DNA of 64,000 bases from Streptomyces chartreusis (GTDB lineage: Bacteria; Actinomycetota; Actinomycetes; Streptomycetales; Streptomycetaceae): the NCBI RefSeq assembly GCF_008704715.1, contig NZ_CP023689.1:5084001-5148000 (forward strand). The letters run 5' to 3'. Shown here piece by piece: positions 32,997-42,579 of this stretch; the stretch's first letter is position 1; the number at the start of each line of letters is the position of its first letter. A program made the position numbers and the translations under genes. The notes below the pieces were generated by a model. That model had not been told where the DNA came from and did not search any database. It worked only from the letters and a program-made list of their open reading frames with translations.

Positions 32997-33092
32997 TGCG
33001 CCACCGTGTTCGGTCAAGTTGATTTCTGATCGATTGCGACGGACTTCAACACGTCCACCCTCACGATCGAACCCTGCCATCAGGAGCCGTAG

Positions 33093-34406
33093 ATGCAGCA
33101 CTTCTCCCCCTCCGGTCTCTCACTGCCCTCGCCGAGCCGCCGCACGATGCTGCGCGGCATAGGCGGCGCCGCCGTTCTCGGCGCGGGCATCCCGCTGTTG
33201 AGCGCCTGCGGCGGCAGCGGCACGGCGAGCGACCCGAAGACCGTCACCCTCGGCTCCAAGGCGTCCGACGCCGTGCCGAAGAAGGCGTTCGCGGACATCT
33301 ACGCGGCCTACAAGAAGAAGTCCGGCATCACGGTCGACGTGAACACCAAGGACTCCAACACCTTCCAGGAGCAGATCAACTCCTACCTCCAGGGCACGCC
33401 GGACGACGTGTTCACCTGGTTCGCCGGCTACCGGATGCAGTTCTTCGCGGCCAAGGGACTGGCCACGCCGATCGACGACGTGTGGAAGACCATCGGGGAC
33501 AACTTCCCCGAAGCGATGCACAAGCTCAGCAAGGGCGAGGACGGCAAGTACTACTTCGTGCCGCTGTACACGTACCCGTGGGCGATCTTCTACCGGAAGA
33601 GCGTCTTCCAGGAGAACGGCTACGAAGTCCCCACCACCTGGGACGACTTCGTCGCGCTGTGCAAGCAGATGCAGAAGGACAAGCTGGTCCCGATCGCCTT
33701 CGGCGACAAGGACGCCTGGCCCGCGCTCGGCACCTTCGACCAGATCAACTTCCGCCAGAACGGCTACGACTTCCACGTCGAGCTGATGGCGGGCAAGGCC
33801 TCCTGGACCGACGCCAAGGTGCGCAAGGTCTTCGACCTGTGGACCGAGATCCTCCCGTACCACCAGGAGGGCGCCATGGGCCGCACCTGGCAGGACGCGG
33901 CCCAGACGCTGGCCTCCAAGAAGGCCGGCATGTACCTCCTCGGCACCTTCGTGGCCCAGCAGTTCACCGACAAGGCCGCCCTGGACGACCTCGACTTCTT
34001 CGCCTTCCCGGAGATCGACCCGCAGTTCGGGCAGGACACCGTCGAGGCGCCGACCGACGGCTTCATGATGAGCAAGAGCCCCAAGAACAAGGCCGAGGCC
34101 GTCAAGCTGCTGGAGTTCCTCGGCACCCCGGAGGCCGAGACCGTCTACCTCAAGTCCGACCCGAGCTCGGTGCACGCCTCCACCAAGGCCGACACCTCCT
34201 CGTACACGGCCCTTCAGAAGAAGGCGTACGACATGATCGCCGGCGCCAAGTCCCTGACCCAGTTCATGGACCGCGACTCCCGCCCGGACTTCACCTCCAC
34301 GGTGATGCAGCCCGCGCTGCAGAAGTTCGTCCGTGACCCCAAGGGCGTCGATGGCCTGCTGTCCTCGATCGAGCGCCAGAAGAAGACGATCTTCGCGTCG
34401 GGCTGA
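33093..34406 (+). CDS. Sugar ABC transporter substrate-binding lipoprotein
   Basis: A 437-aa extracellular binding protein of the carbohydrate uptake (MalE/family 1) type. The signal peptide contains a twin arginine (SRRTMLRG) and a lipobox LLSAC (Cys39), suggesting Tat export followed by lipidation. Family sequences include TVDVNTKDSNTFQEQINSYL, YFVPLYTYPWAIFYRKSVFQ and the late KNKAEAVKLLEFLGTPEAE. A good ribosome-binding site (AGGAG) precedes ATG 33093. The following permeases and glycosidases point to an alpha/beta-galactoside or galacto-oligosaccharide ligand, an inference from context. No ATPase gene is in the operon, as usual in Streptomyces, where a shared MsiK serves. Confidence 0.92.
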   Translation: MQHFSPSGLSLPSPSRRTMLRGIGGAAVLGAGIPLLSACGGSGTASDPKTVTLGSKASDAVPKKAFADIYAAYKKKSGITVDVNTKDSNTFQEQINSYLQGTPDDVFTWFAGYRMQFFAAKGLATPIDDVWKTIGDNFPEAMHKLSKGEDGKYYFVPLYTYPWAIFYRKSVFQENGYEVPTTWDDFVALCKQMQKDKLVPIAFGDKDAWPALGTFDQINFRQNGYDFHVELMAGKASWTDAKVRKVFDLWTEILPYHQEGAMGRTWQDAAQTLASKKAGMYLLGTFVAQQFTDKAALDDLDFFAFPEIDPQFGQDTVEAPTDGFMMSKSPKNKAEAVKLLEFLGTPEAETVYLKSDPSSVHASTKADTSSYTALQKKAYDMIAGAKSLTQFMDRDSRPDFTSTVMQPALQKFVRDPKGVDGLLSSIERQKKTIFASG

Positions 34407-34411
34407 TCGAC

Positions 34412-35389
34412 ATGACCACACAGACCACCAAGGAGATCCCGGAGGCGGCCGCCGTGCCGCCTCCGGGCGCTGCCCCCGCGAAGAAGGTGTCCCAGGGACA
34501 CCGCCGACTGCTGACCCGCCGCGACCGGCTCACCCTCGGTCTGATGGCGGGCCTGCCGACGATCCTGCACATCGCCCTCGTGTGGGTGACGGCCCTCGCC
34601 TCCGTGGCGCTGGCCTTCACCACCTGGGACGGCATTGGCTTCGACTCGATCAAGTGGGTCGGCCTGGAGAACTTCAAGGAACTGTTCTCCAACAACCCGC
34701 AGTTCTGGCCCGCCGTCCAGCACAACGTCATCTGGTTCGTCGTCCTGATCGTGATCCCGACCCCGCTCGGTCTGTTCCTGGCCGTGCAGCTGGACAAGCG
34801 GATCCGCTTCAGCAGGGTGTACCAGACCGCGTTCTTCCTGCCCGTCGTGATGTCGATGGCCGTCATCGGCTTCGTCTGGCAGCTGATCTACAACCCCGAC
34901 ACCGGCCTGATCAACAGCGTCATCGGGGCCAACGAGCCGGGTAAGTACATCGACTGGATCGGCGACCCGGACCTCAACCTCTGGGCGATCCTCGTCGCCG
35001 CGTCCTGGCGCCACACCGGCTACATGATGATCCTCTACCTGGCCGGCCTGAAGGGCGTCGACCCCTCGCTGCGGGAGGCGTCCGCGCTAGACGGCGCCAA
35101 CGAGTGGCAGACGTTCAAGAACGTCATCTTCCCGACGCTGCGCCCCACCAACACAGTCGTCCTGGTCGTCACCATCATCGAGGCGCTGCGCGCCTTCGAC
35201 CTGGTCTTCGTCTTCAACAAGGGCGCACAGGGCACCGAGCTGCTCTCGATCCTGGTCACCAACAACATCATCGGCGAGTCCAGCCGCATCGGATACGGCT
35301 CCGCGATCGCGGTCGTGCTGCTGCTGATCTCCCTCGTCGTGATCATCCCCTACCTGGTGGCCACCTTCCGGAAGGAGCGGCGCGCATGA
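34412..35389 (+). CDS. Sugar ABC transporter permease (MalF-like)
   Basis: A 325-aa inner-membrane permease with six helices after a cytoplasmic Ala/Pro-rich tail of about 40 residues. The EAA loop reads REASALDGANEWQTFKNVIF, the contact site for the shared ATPase. The last helix region is AIAVVLLLISLVVIIPYLVA. It starts 5 bp after the binding-protein stop and overlaps the second permease (ATGA). It forms the transmembrane pore with that partner. Confidence 0.93.
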   Translation: MTTQTTKEIPEAAAVPPPGAAPAKKVSQGHRRLLTRRDRLTLGLMAGLPTILHIALVWVTALASVALAFTTWDGIGFDSIKWVGLENFKELFSNNPQFWPAVQHNVIWFVVLIVIPTPLGLFLAVQLDKRIRFSRVYQTAFFLPVVMSMAVIGFVWQLIYNPDTGLINSVIGANEPGKYIDWIGDPDLNLWAILVAASWRHTGYMMILYLAGLKGVDPSLREASALDGANEWQTFKNVIFPTLRPTNTVVLVVTIIEALRAFDLVFVFNKGAQGTELLSILVTNNIIGESSRIGYGSAIAVVLLLISLVVIIPYLVATFRKERRA

Positions 35390-36270
35390 GTACGACCGCC
35401 ATGACCAAGCCCCGTACGCCCCTGCGCCCGGCCCGGATCCTGCTGCACCTCTTCCTCGCCGGCGCGGCGCTGGCCTGGCTCGCACCGCTGCTCTGGGCGG
35501 TCTACGCGGCGCTGCGGCCGTACTCGGAGACGAGCGAGAAGGGATACGTGTCCTGGCCGGACACGCTGAACTTCGACAACTTCACGAACGCGTTCACGCA
35601 GTCGGACATGAGCCACTACTTCGTCAACACCATGATCATCGCCGTGCCGGCGGTGCTGTTGACGCTGTTCCTGTCCTCGATGGTCGCGTTCTACGTCAGC
35701 CGCTTCGACTTCCGCCTCAACCTGGCGCTGCTGCTGGTCTTCACGGCCGGCAACCTGCTGCCGCAGCAGGTCATCATCACCCCGCTGTACCGGCTGTACC
35801 TGCTGATCGACCTGCCCGGCATCACCATGAGCGGCAAGCTCTACGACTCCGCGCTCGGCCTGGTGTTGATTCATGTCGCTTTCCAGTCCGGCTTCTGCGC
35901 CTTCGTGCTCAGCAACTACATGCGCACGCTGCCGCACGAGCTGACCGAGGCCGCGCTGGTCGACGGCGCCTCGGTGTGGCGGCAGTACTGGCAGATCGTG
36001 CTGCCGCTGTGCCGCCCGGCGATGGCCGCCCTGGCGACGCTGTTGTCCATCTGGATCTACAACGACTTCTTCTGGGCCCTCGTGCTGATCTCGACCGGCG
36101 AGAACATGCCGGTCACCTCGGCCCTGAACAACCTCTCCGGCGCGTACTTCACCGACCCCAACCTGGTCGCCGCCGGCGCCCTGCTCACCGCGATCCCCAC
36201 GCTGATCGTGTACTTCGTGCTCCAGCGGCAGTTCGTCAGCGGACTGACGCTGGGCGCCAACAAGGGCTGA
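35386..36270 (+). CDS. Sugar ABC transporter permease (MalG-like)
   Basis: A 294-aa partner permease. The first helix is ILLHLFLAGAALAWLAPLLW. An early loop (PDTLNFDNFTNAFTQSDMSH) is typical of the MalG group. The EAA loop reads TEAALVDGASVWRQYWQIVL. The C-terminal QRQFVSGLTLGANKG is a family hallmark. The start ATG overlaps the previous stop. The GH36 gene follows after 26 bp. Confidence 0.93.
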   Translation: MSTTAMTKPRTPLRPARILLHLFLAGAALAWLAPLLWAVYAALRPYSETSEKGYVSWPDTLNFDNFTNAFTQSDMSHYFVNTMIIAVPAVLLTLFLSSMVAFYVSRFDFRLNLALLLVFTAGNLLPQQVIITPLYRLYLLIDLPGITMSGKLYDSALGLVLIHVAFQSGFCAFVLSNYMRTLPHELTEAALVDGASVWRQYWQIVLPLCRPAMAALATLLSIWIYNDFFWALVLISTGENMPVTSALNNLSGAYFTDPNLVAAGALLTAIPTLIVYFVLQRQFVSGLTLGANKG

Positions 36271-36296
36271 CCGCCCTCGGCCTGAAAGAGACCTCC

Positions 36297-37616
36297 GTGC
36301 ACAACCCCTTCACCCCGGTCGCCTCGGTGTCCGTGGACCCCCGCAGGGCCCGCGTCCACGAGGAGGGCTGGCAGTCCTGGAGCCCGAGCGGTGCCTACGC
36401 CCTGGGCGAGCGGCCGTTCCGTGCGACCAACGACAACTGGGCGACGGTCTGTTATCGCCCCGGCGTCACCGTCCCCGAGGGCACCTTCCAGGGCGAGGGC
36501 CTGCTCGCGCTCGACCCCGGCGACGGCTCCCCGGTCCGGCTGTGGGCGGCGACGGATCCCCTCAGCGGGGTCCCGTCCGTCCGGCTGGTCCTGACGGACG
36601 GCGACATCGCCGAGGTCAGCGCCGACGGCCCGGTGAAGGAGTGGTCGGGGACCGGCATCCAGTCGGTGCTGGGCGACTGGGCGGACAGCCTCGGGCTGCC
36701 CGCTCCCCGCCCGGCGCCGACGGTCTGGTGCTCCTGGTACGAGTACTTCACCACCGTCACCGAGGACGACATCCACGAGAACCTCCGCGCGATGGACACC
36801 CTCGACCTGCCCGTCGACGTCGTCCAGATCGACGACGGCTACCAGAAGGCCCTCGGCGACTGGCTCACCCTCTCCGGCCGCTTCCGCTCCCGCGCCGGCA
36901 TCGCGGACGCCATCCGCGCCCGCGGCCGCCGCGCCGGCATCTGGACGGCACCCTTCCTGGTCGACCCGGCGAGCGACCTGGCCGCCGAGCACCCGGAGTG
37001 GCTGGTGCGGGACGAGGACGGCGACTTCACTCACGCCGGCCGCAACTGGGGCCACGACCTGCGCGTCCTGGACACCACCCACCCCGGGGCGGCGGCGTGT
37101 CTGACGGAGGTCTTCCGGACGCTGCGCGCCGAGGGCTACGACTACTTCAAGGTCGACTTCCTGTACGCGGGCGCCTTGGCCGGCGTCCGGCACGACACGG
37201 AGACGGACGCGCTGACCGCCTACCGGGACGGCATCCGGCTGATCCGTGAGGCGATCGGCGCGGACGCCTATCTGCTGGGCTGCGGAGCGCCGATGCTGCC
37301 CTCCCTCGGCCTGTTCGACGCGATGCGGGTCAGCCCCGACACGGCCCCGCACCGCCGCCCGGAGGCCGACGACCACAGCCAGCCCGGCCAGGACCCGGCC
37401 GAGTTCACCGGCGCCGGCCGCCAGTGGCAGCACGGCCGCCTCTGGATCAACGACCCCGACTGCCTGATGGCCCGCCCGGCCGTGGAGACCCGGGAGCGGT
37501 GGGCCGCCCATGTCGAGGCGACCGGCGGCCTGATGGCCTCCAGCGACCGCCTGCTGTCCCTGGACGAGTGGGGCGTGGCCACCACCCGCCGACTCCTCGG
37601 AGGAGCCGCCCGATGA
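36297..37616 (+). CDS. Alpha-galactosidase-like enzyme, GH36 family
   Basis: A 439-aa (beta/alpha)8 glycosidase without signal peptide, hence intracellular. GH36-like motifs are WCSWYEYFTTVTEDDIHENL at the barrel start, DVVQIDDGYQKALGDW, the nucleophile region YDYFKVDFLYAG (Asp287) and the acid/base candidate in MRVSPDTAPH (Asp348). The N-terminal beta domain is shorter than in full-length GH36 enzymes of about 700 aa. It should hydrolyse alpha-galactosides delivered by the adjoining transporter. GTG 36297 has a GAAAGAG ribosome-binding site. The stop overlaps the GH42 start (ATGA). Confidence 0.9.
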   Translation: MHNPFTPVASVSVDPRRARVHEEGWQSWSPSGAYALGERPFRATNDNWATVCYRPGVTVPEGTFQGEGLLALDPGDGSPVRLWAATDPLSGVPSVRLVLTDGDIAEVSADGPVKEWSGTGIQSVLGDWADSLGLPAPRPAPTVWCSWYEYFTTVTEDDIHENLRAMDTLDLPVDVVQIDDGYQKALGDWLTLSGRFRSRAGIADAIRARGRRAGIWTAPFLVDPASDLAAEHPEWLVRDEDGDFTHAGRNWGHDLRVLDTTHPGAAACLTEVFRTLRAEGYDYFKVDFLYAGALAGVRHDTETDALTAYRDGIRLIREAIGADAYLLGCGAPMLPSLGLFDAMRVSPDTAPHRRPEADDHSQPGQDPAEFTGAGRQWQHGRLWINDPDCLMARPAVETRERWAAHVEATGGLMASSDRLLSLDEWGVATTRRLLGGAAR

Positions 37617-39613
37617 AGCGCGAACTGTCCGTCCCCGGCATCGCCTACGGCGGCGACTACAACCCCGAGCAGTGGCCCGAGGAGGTCTGGGCCGAGGACA
37701 TGCGCCTGATGCGCGAGGCCGGGGTGACCATGGTCAGCGTCGGCATCTTCTCCTGGGCGCTGCTGGAACCGAGCGAGGGCAGCTACGACTTCTCCCTCCT
37801 GGACCGCGTCCTCGACCTGCTGCACGGCCACGGCATCGCGGCCGACCTCGCGACCCCGACCGCGGCGCCCCCGGCGTGGTTCTTCCGCGCCCACCCCGAG
37901 GCACTGCCCGTCGACAAGGACGGCAGGGGACTGTCGTACGGCAGCCGCCAGACGTTCTGCCCGTCGAGCCCGGCCTACCGTCAGGCGGCACTGCGGATGG
38001 CGGGCGAGCTCGCCCGGCGGTACGCGGACCACCCGGCGCTGGCGATGTGGCACGTCCACAACGAGTACGGCTGCCACAACGCCGAGTGCTACTGCGACGA
38101 GAGCGCGGCCGCGTTCCGGCGCTGGCTGCGCAGGCGCTACGCGGACGACCTGGACGCCCTCAACGACGCCTGGGGAACCCGGTTCTGGAGCCAGTGGTAC
38201 TACGACTGGGACGAGATCCTGCCGCCCCGCCCCACCGGCGCTGTCCCGAACCCCACTCAGCAGCTCGACTGGCGCCGCTTCTCCAGCGACGAACTGCTCT
38301 CGCTGTACGAGGCGGAGCGCCGGGTGCTGCTGGAGGCGGCCCCGGAGATCCCCGCCACCACCAACTTCATGGTGATGTACAACTTCGACGCGCTGGACTA
38401 CTGGCGCTGGGCCCCGAAGCTGGACGTCGTCTCCAACGACCACTACCTCCAGTCGGCCGACCCCGAGTCCGAGATCGACATCGCGCTCAGCGGCGACCTG
38501 GTCCGCTCCCTCGCGGGCGGCCCGTGGCTGCTGATGGAGCACTCGACGGGCGCGGTCAACTGGCAGCCGGTGAACAGGGCGAAGGGCCCCGGCGAAATGC
38601 GGCGCAACGCGCTCGCCCATGTCGCCCGGGGCGCGGACGGCATCGCGTACTTCCAGTGGCGGGCGGCGAAGGCGGGTGCCGAGCAGTGGCACTCGGCGAT
38701 GCTGCCGCACGCCGGCACCGACAGCCGCATCTGGCAGGACGTGGTCCGGCTCGGTGCCGACCTGAAGGCGCTGGCCGAGGTGCGCGGCAGCGTCGGCACG
38801 GCCGAAGTGGCCGTCGTCTGGGACTGGAACGCCCGCTGGGCCATGGAGCTCCCCTCCCAGCCGAGCGGTGAGCTGCGCTTCCAGGACCTGGTCCGCGCCT
38901 GGTACGAGCCGCTGTGGCGGGCCGGCGTGGCGGTGGACTTCGTGCGCCCGGACGCCGATCTGTCGCCGTACCGCCTGGTGCTGGCCCCGAGCCTGTACCT
39001 GGTGGACGACGCGGGCGCGGCCAACCTCACCGGCTTCGCGGAGCGCGGCGGCACCCTCGCCGTCGGTTTCCACAGCGGCGCGGTCGACGCGAACTGCCAT
39101 GTCCGGCTGGGCGGTTACCCGGGCGCGTTCCGCGAGGCGCTCGGCGTACGGACCGACGAGCTGTTCCCGCTGCTGCACGGCGAGTCGGTCGGCCTGAGCG
39201 GCGGCGGCACCGGAACGCTGTGGTCGGAACGGGTACGGCTGTCCGGTGCCGAGCCGGTCGAGTCGTACACGACCGGTCCCCTGACCGGAGTGCCGGCGGT
39301 GACACGTCACCGCCTCGGCGCCGGAACGAGCTGGTATCTGGCCACGCTGCCCGACGAGCCGACCCTCGCCGTGCTCCTGGACCGCATCCGCACCGAGGCC
39401 GGGGTGCGGCCGGTGCGCGAGACCGCTCCCGGCGTGGAGGCGGTCCTGCGGCGCGGCCCGGACGCCGACTACCTCTTCCTCATCAATCACACCGACCGCC
39501 CCGCCGAGGTCGCGGTGGCCCAGAACGCCACGGAACTGTTGACCGGCAAGCCGGCGCCGGGCTCGGTAGCCGTGCCCGCGGGGGAGACGGCGGTGGTGCG
39601 CGAACCGCGCTGA
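37613..39613 (+). CDS. Beta-galactosidase, GH42 family
   Basis: A 666-aa cytosolic enzyme. It starts IAYGGDYNPEQWPEEVW, as GH42 enzymes do. The acid/base is Glu151 in HVHNEYG and the nucleophile is Glu309 in WLLMEHSTGAVNW. A zinc-type cysteine set (C116, C154, C159, C161) is present. The middle glutamine-amidotransferase-like trimerisation domain and small C-terminal beta domain (TDRPAEVAVAQNATELLTGK) complete the standard architecture. It is last in the transporter/GH36/GH42 operon, overlapping GH36 by four bases. No operon regulator gene is adjacent. Confidence 0.95.
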   Translation: MKRELSVPGIAYGGDYNPEQWPEEVWAEDMRLMREAGVTMVSVGIFSWALLEPSEGSYDFSLLDRVLDLLHGHGIAADLATPTAAPPAWFFRAHPEALPVDKDGRGLSYGSRQTFCPSSPAYRQAALRMAGELARRYADHPALAMWHVHNEYGCHNAECYCDESAAAFRRWLRRRYADDLDALNDAWGTRFWSQWYYDWDEILPPRPTGAVPNPTQQLDWRRFSSDELLSLYEAERRVLLEAAPEIPATTNFMVMYNFDALDYWRWAPKLDVVSNDHYLQSADPESEIDIALSGDLVRSLAGGPWLLMEHSTGAVNWQPVNRAKGPGEMRRNALAHVARGADGIAYFQWRAAKAGAEQWHSAMLPHAGTDSRIWQDVVRLGADLKALAEVRGSVGTAEVAVVWDWNARWAMELPSQPSGELRFQDLVRAWYEPLWRAGVAVDFVRPDADLSPYRLVLAPSLYLVDDAGAANLTGFAERGGTLAVGFHSGAVDANCHVRLGGYPGAFREALGVRTDELFPLLHGESVGLSGGGTGTLWSERVRLSGAEPVESYTTGPLTGVPAVTRHRLGAGTSWYLATLPDEPTLAVLLDRIRTEAGVRPVRETAPGVEAVLRRGPDADYLFLINHTDRPAEVAVAQNATELLTGKPAPGSVAVPAGETAVVREPR

Positions 39614-39712
39614 GGGCACGCCCGCCCCTCGCAGGCGAACACCCTTTCGTTCCGGGCCCGGTGTGACAGGGTGGCGTGAAAGCGGTGGGGGATTTTTCAA
39701 GGGGTGGGCGGC

Positions 39713-41008
39713 ATGCCGGAACTGAGCAAGGGCGGGAACATCGCGATGGGCCCCGGGCCCGTCGTCGCCGAACTGCACGCCGTGGGCGGCACCGTCGACC
39801 TCAGCGCCCTGCTGGTGGCGGCGGACGGCAAGGTCCGGTCCGACGACGACCTGGTCTTCTACAACCAGCCGTCCGCCGAGTCCGACGCGGTACGGCACGT
39901 CGCCGCCGACGCGGCGGGCGGCGAGCGCATCGAGGTGGACCCGGCCGCGCTGCCGGCGGACGTGGACCGGGTGGTCCTGGTCGGCAGCTGCGACCCCGAC
40001 GACGCGAGCCGCACCTTCCGCGAGGTGAAGGACGTCCTGATCCGCGCCTCCCAACCGGGCGCCGACCCGGTCCACTTCCGCCCGCCGGCCCTCACCGACG
40101 GCGAACGCGCCGTACTGCTGGTGGAGCTCTACCGCAGGGGCGAGGGCTGGAAGCTGCGGGCCATCGGCCAGGGGTACGCGAACGGCCTGGCCGGGCTGGC
40201 GACGGACTTCGGCATCGACGTGACGCAGGAGCCGGCCGAGGAACCCGGGCAGCCCCAGGAGGCCCCCGAGGCCCAGGCGCCGACGGTGACCGCCGCGCCG
40301 CCGATGAGCCTGCGCAAGCCGCCGCTCGGCACCATCAGCCTCGACAAGGGCAGCCAGGTCTCGATGAGCCTGGACAAGGCGGACCGCGAGCTGGTGGTCA
40401 CGGCGACCCTGGAGTGGGACGGCGGCAGCGACCAGCGCCGCAAGAAGGGCGCCGACCTCGACCTCTACGCCCTGTTCGTGCCGGCGTCCAAGGCGGTGCG
40501 CGGCGAGCAGCCGCCCGGTTCGCTGCGGACCCGGAAGAAGGGCTCGGCCCCCGCGCCCGAGGCGGGGACGGCGAAGAAGGGCAAGGGCGCCGACGTCGTC
40601 TACTACAAGCGCCTGGGCTCCCTGAAGAACCGCCCGTTCGTCCACCTCGACGGCGACTCCCGGGCCCCAGGCCGCGAGACGCTCCGGATCGTGCGCCCCG
40701 ACGAGCAGGGCTACGTCCTGCTGTGCGCCTACTCCGCGCTCAGCAACGGCTTCGGCTCCTTCCGCAGCTTCGGCGCGAAGGTCGTGGTCACCGACGACCG
40801 CGGCTCGACCGTGACGGTGCCCCTCTTCGAGAACACCAAGACCCGGTACTGGGTGGCCATCGCCCTGGTCGACTTCACCTCGCCCGACGGCGCGGCGATC
40901 CAGCACATCGAGGCCTACAGCGCCCGCATGACCGAACGCCGTCCGGTCCTGCACACCGACGGCACCATCGAGATGAACGCGGGCCCGGTGGAATTCAAGA
41001 GGCGCTGA
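39713..41008 (+). CDS. TerD-family protein with two domains (tellurium/stress resistance type)
   Basis: A 431-aa protein. The first TerD-like half begins MPELSKGGNIAMGPGPVVAE and contains a SDDDLVFYNQPSAESDAVRH stretch, the characteristic calcium-site sequence (DDLVFYNQ). A Pro/Glu/Ala linker (about 175-205) leads to a second domain (LGTISLDKGSQVSMSLDKAD, GADLDLYALFVPA) with a Lys/Ala-rich insertion near 265-300. The cytosolic Ca-binding TerD fold is inferred from motif. ATG 39713 is chosen over GTG 39704 because the family consensus starts at MxxLxKGxN. Relatives occur with other ter genes, but none is seen here. Confidence 0.85.
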   Translation: MPELSKGGNIAMGPGPVVAELHAVGGTVDLSALLVAADGKVRSDDDLVFYNQPSAESDAVRHVAADAAGGERIEVDPAALPADVDRVVLVGSCDPDDASRTFREVKDVLIRASQPGADPVHFRPPALTDGERAVLLVELYRRGEGWKLRAIGQGYANGLAGLATDFGIDVTQEPAEEPGQPQEAPEAQAPTVTAAPPMSLRKPPLGTISLDKGSQVSMSLDKADRELVVTATLEWDGGSDQRRKKGADLDLYALFVPASKAVRGEQPPGSLRTRKKGSAPAPEAGTAKKGKGADVVYYKRLGSLKNRPFVHLDGDSRAPGRETLRIVRPDEQGYVLLCAYSALSNGFGSFRSFGAKVVVTDDRGSTVTVPLFENTKTRYWVAIALVDFTSPDGAAIQHIEAYSARMTERRPVLHTDGTIEMNAGPVEFKRR

Positions 41009-41133
41009 CCGGAATTCCCTTCTCGTATTTTCCTTGCCGTAACCAGGGGAACTCTCGTGCGCAACTCGGATAGCATGATCGAACTGACTAACGATTCAAT
41101 ATCCTCATCTATCTGACAAAACGGCCAAATCAA
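41009..41133 (+). other. Unusually AT-rich leader region with a 13-codon mini-ORF
   Basis: This stretch upstream of the PAP2 gene is far richer in A/T than its surroundings, notably 41070-41150. It contains ATG 41075 to TGA 41116 encoding MIELTNDSISSSI. It may be a promoter/leader region. No clear -35/-10 pair or terminator is evident. Confidence 0.4.
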
Positions 41134-42501
41134 TTGATATCTATAGCGTCGCGGGTGCTCTCGCGAATAAGACCCAGGACTACGTCCGCCACGTGGCTCC
41201 GGCCGCGGGTGGTGCTGTGGGGTACGGCGGCCCTGGTGGGCCTCGGATTCCTCATCGCGCTGGAGATCGCCGCGCGGCGCTACGGCGTACCGGGACCGAT
41301 CACCAATCAAATGCGAGAGGTGATATTCCCGCCTAAATCAGGCTTTCTGCTCTATGCGGGCATGGCGCTGATGATGGTGGTCCTCACCTGGCGCGAGCGT
41401 TTCATCGCGGCCGGCACCGCGATAGGCATCGACCTCGTCATCGTGCTCGTGCGCTGGATCTCCGGAACCGGTGTCAGAGTCCCCGACGGGCACCCCTTCG
41501 GCAACGGCGCACTGCTGGTCGTCCTGGGCTGCGCCGTCCTCGCCGTCACCCGCCGCACCGGCCGCGAGCGGATCCTGCTGCTGAAGGGCGTGGGCCTGGC
41601 TCTGCTGCTGGTGGCCGGCCGCAAGACCGGCGACACCTGGCTGCTGATCACGTCGAAGACCCGCTACACGGTGCTCGACCAGTACGTGGCGACCGCCGAC
41701 CACGCGCTCGGCAACCCGTCCTGGCTGGTCGGCCGGCTCGTGCGGGCCACCGGACCGGTCGGCGCCCACGTCCTGGACTGGGTCTACGTCCAGCTGGCGG
41801 TGGCCGCGGTGTGCGCCGCCCTGTACCAGCTCCGCAACGTGGCCACCGAGCGCCGCTTCCCCCGCCACCACCTGGTGCGCACCTTCCTGACGATCGGCCT
41901 CCTCGGCCCGGCGATCTACATGATCTTCCCGGTCGTCGGCCCGATCTTCGCCTACGGCGCCGACGGCGGCCAGTGGGCGGCGGTCAACCTGTGGCCGGAG
42001 ACGGCACCTCCGCTGATCACCCCGCAGGCGATGCCGTTCGACGCGATCACGCCCCGCAACTGCATGCCCAGCCTGCACACGGCCTGGGCGACCGCGATCT
42101 TCGTCCACACCCGCACCGGCCCGCGGTTCCTGCGCTTCGCCGGCACCTTCTGGCTGCTCGCCACCATCGGCGCCACCCTGGGCTTCGGCTACCACTACGG
42201 CGTCGACCTGGTCGCCGGCGTCGTCTTCACCCTCACCATCGAAGCGGCCCTGCGCGCCCAGGCCCGCGGCTGGGACCGCCAGGCGACCCGCCTCGTCGTC
42301 CACGGCACCGTGGTCTTCGCGGCCCTGCTGACGTCCTACCGCTACCTGCCGACCGAGATGGCCGACCACCCCTGGCTCGCCGGCCCCCTCCTCGTCCTGG
42401 CGATGACATCAGTGATCGCGGCCTTCATCCGCACGACGACCCAGTGGGACCCGAAGCCCGCCCTCACCCCGCAGCCGAAGCCGCAGCCCGAACTGGTCTG
42501 A
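41134..42501 (+). CDS. PAP2-superfamily (IPC synthase/phosphatidate phosphatase-like) membrane protein
   Basis: About 455 aa with roughly ten membrane helices. The PAP2_3-type active-site motifs are CMPSLHTAWATAIFVHTRTG (catalytic His) and GFGYHYGVDLVAGVVFTLTI (second His and Asp). Bacterial relatives dephosphorylate or transfer phospho-head groups of lipids, such as undecaprenyl-PP or inositol lipids. The C-terminus is a Pro/Lys tail. The start is uncertain: TTG 41134 has no ribosome-binding site and GTG 41155 is an alternative. An 18-bp-stem terminator follows the stop. Confidence 0.85.
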   Translation: MISIASRVLSRIRPRTTSATWLRPRVVLWGTAALVGLGFLIALEIAARRYGVPGPITNQMREVIFPPKSGFLLYAGMALMMVVLTWRERFIAAGTAIGIDLVIVLVRWISGTGVRVPDGHPFGNGALLVVLGCAVLAVTRRTGRERILLLKGVGLALLLVAGRKTGDTWLLITSKTRYTVLDQYVATADHALGNPSWLVGRLVRATGPVGAHVLDWVYVQLAVAAVCAALYQLRNVATERRFPRHHLVRTFLTIGLLGPAIYMIFPVVGPIFAYGADGGQWAAVNLWPETAPPLITPQAMPFDAITPRNCMPSLHTAWATAIFVHTRTGPRFLRFAGTFWLLATIGATLGFGYHYGVDLVAGVVFTLTIEAALRAQARGWDRQATRLVVHGTVVFAALLTSYRYLPTEMADHPWLAGPLLVLAMTSVIAAFIRTTTQWDPKPALTPQPKPQPELV

Positions 42502-42502
42502 C

Positions 42503-42542
42503 GCCAGAGGGCCGGACCGCTCTTGCGGTCCGGCCCTCTGGC
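42503..42542. terminator. Strong terminator after the PAP2 gene
   Basis: A perfect 18-bp stem (42503-42520 with 42525-42542), loop TCTT, begins at the PAP2 stop. It may also serve the opposite strand. Confidence 0.8.
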
Positions 42543-42579
42543 CCGAGGTCGGTCGGCGATGTTGCCGTCGCTCGTGGAG

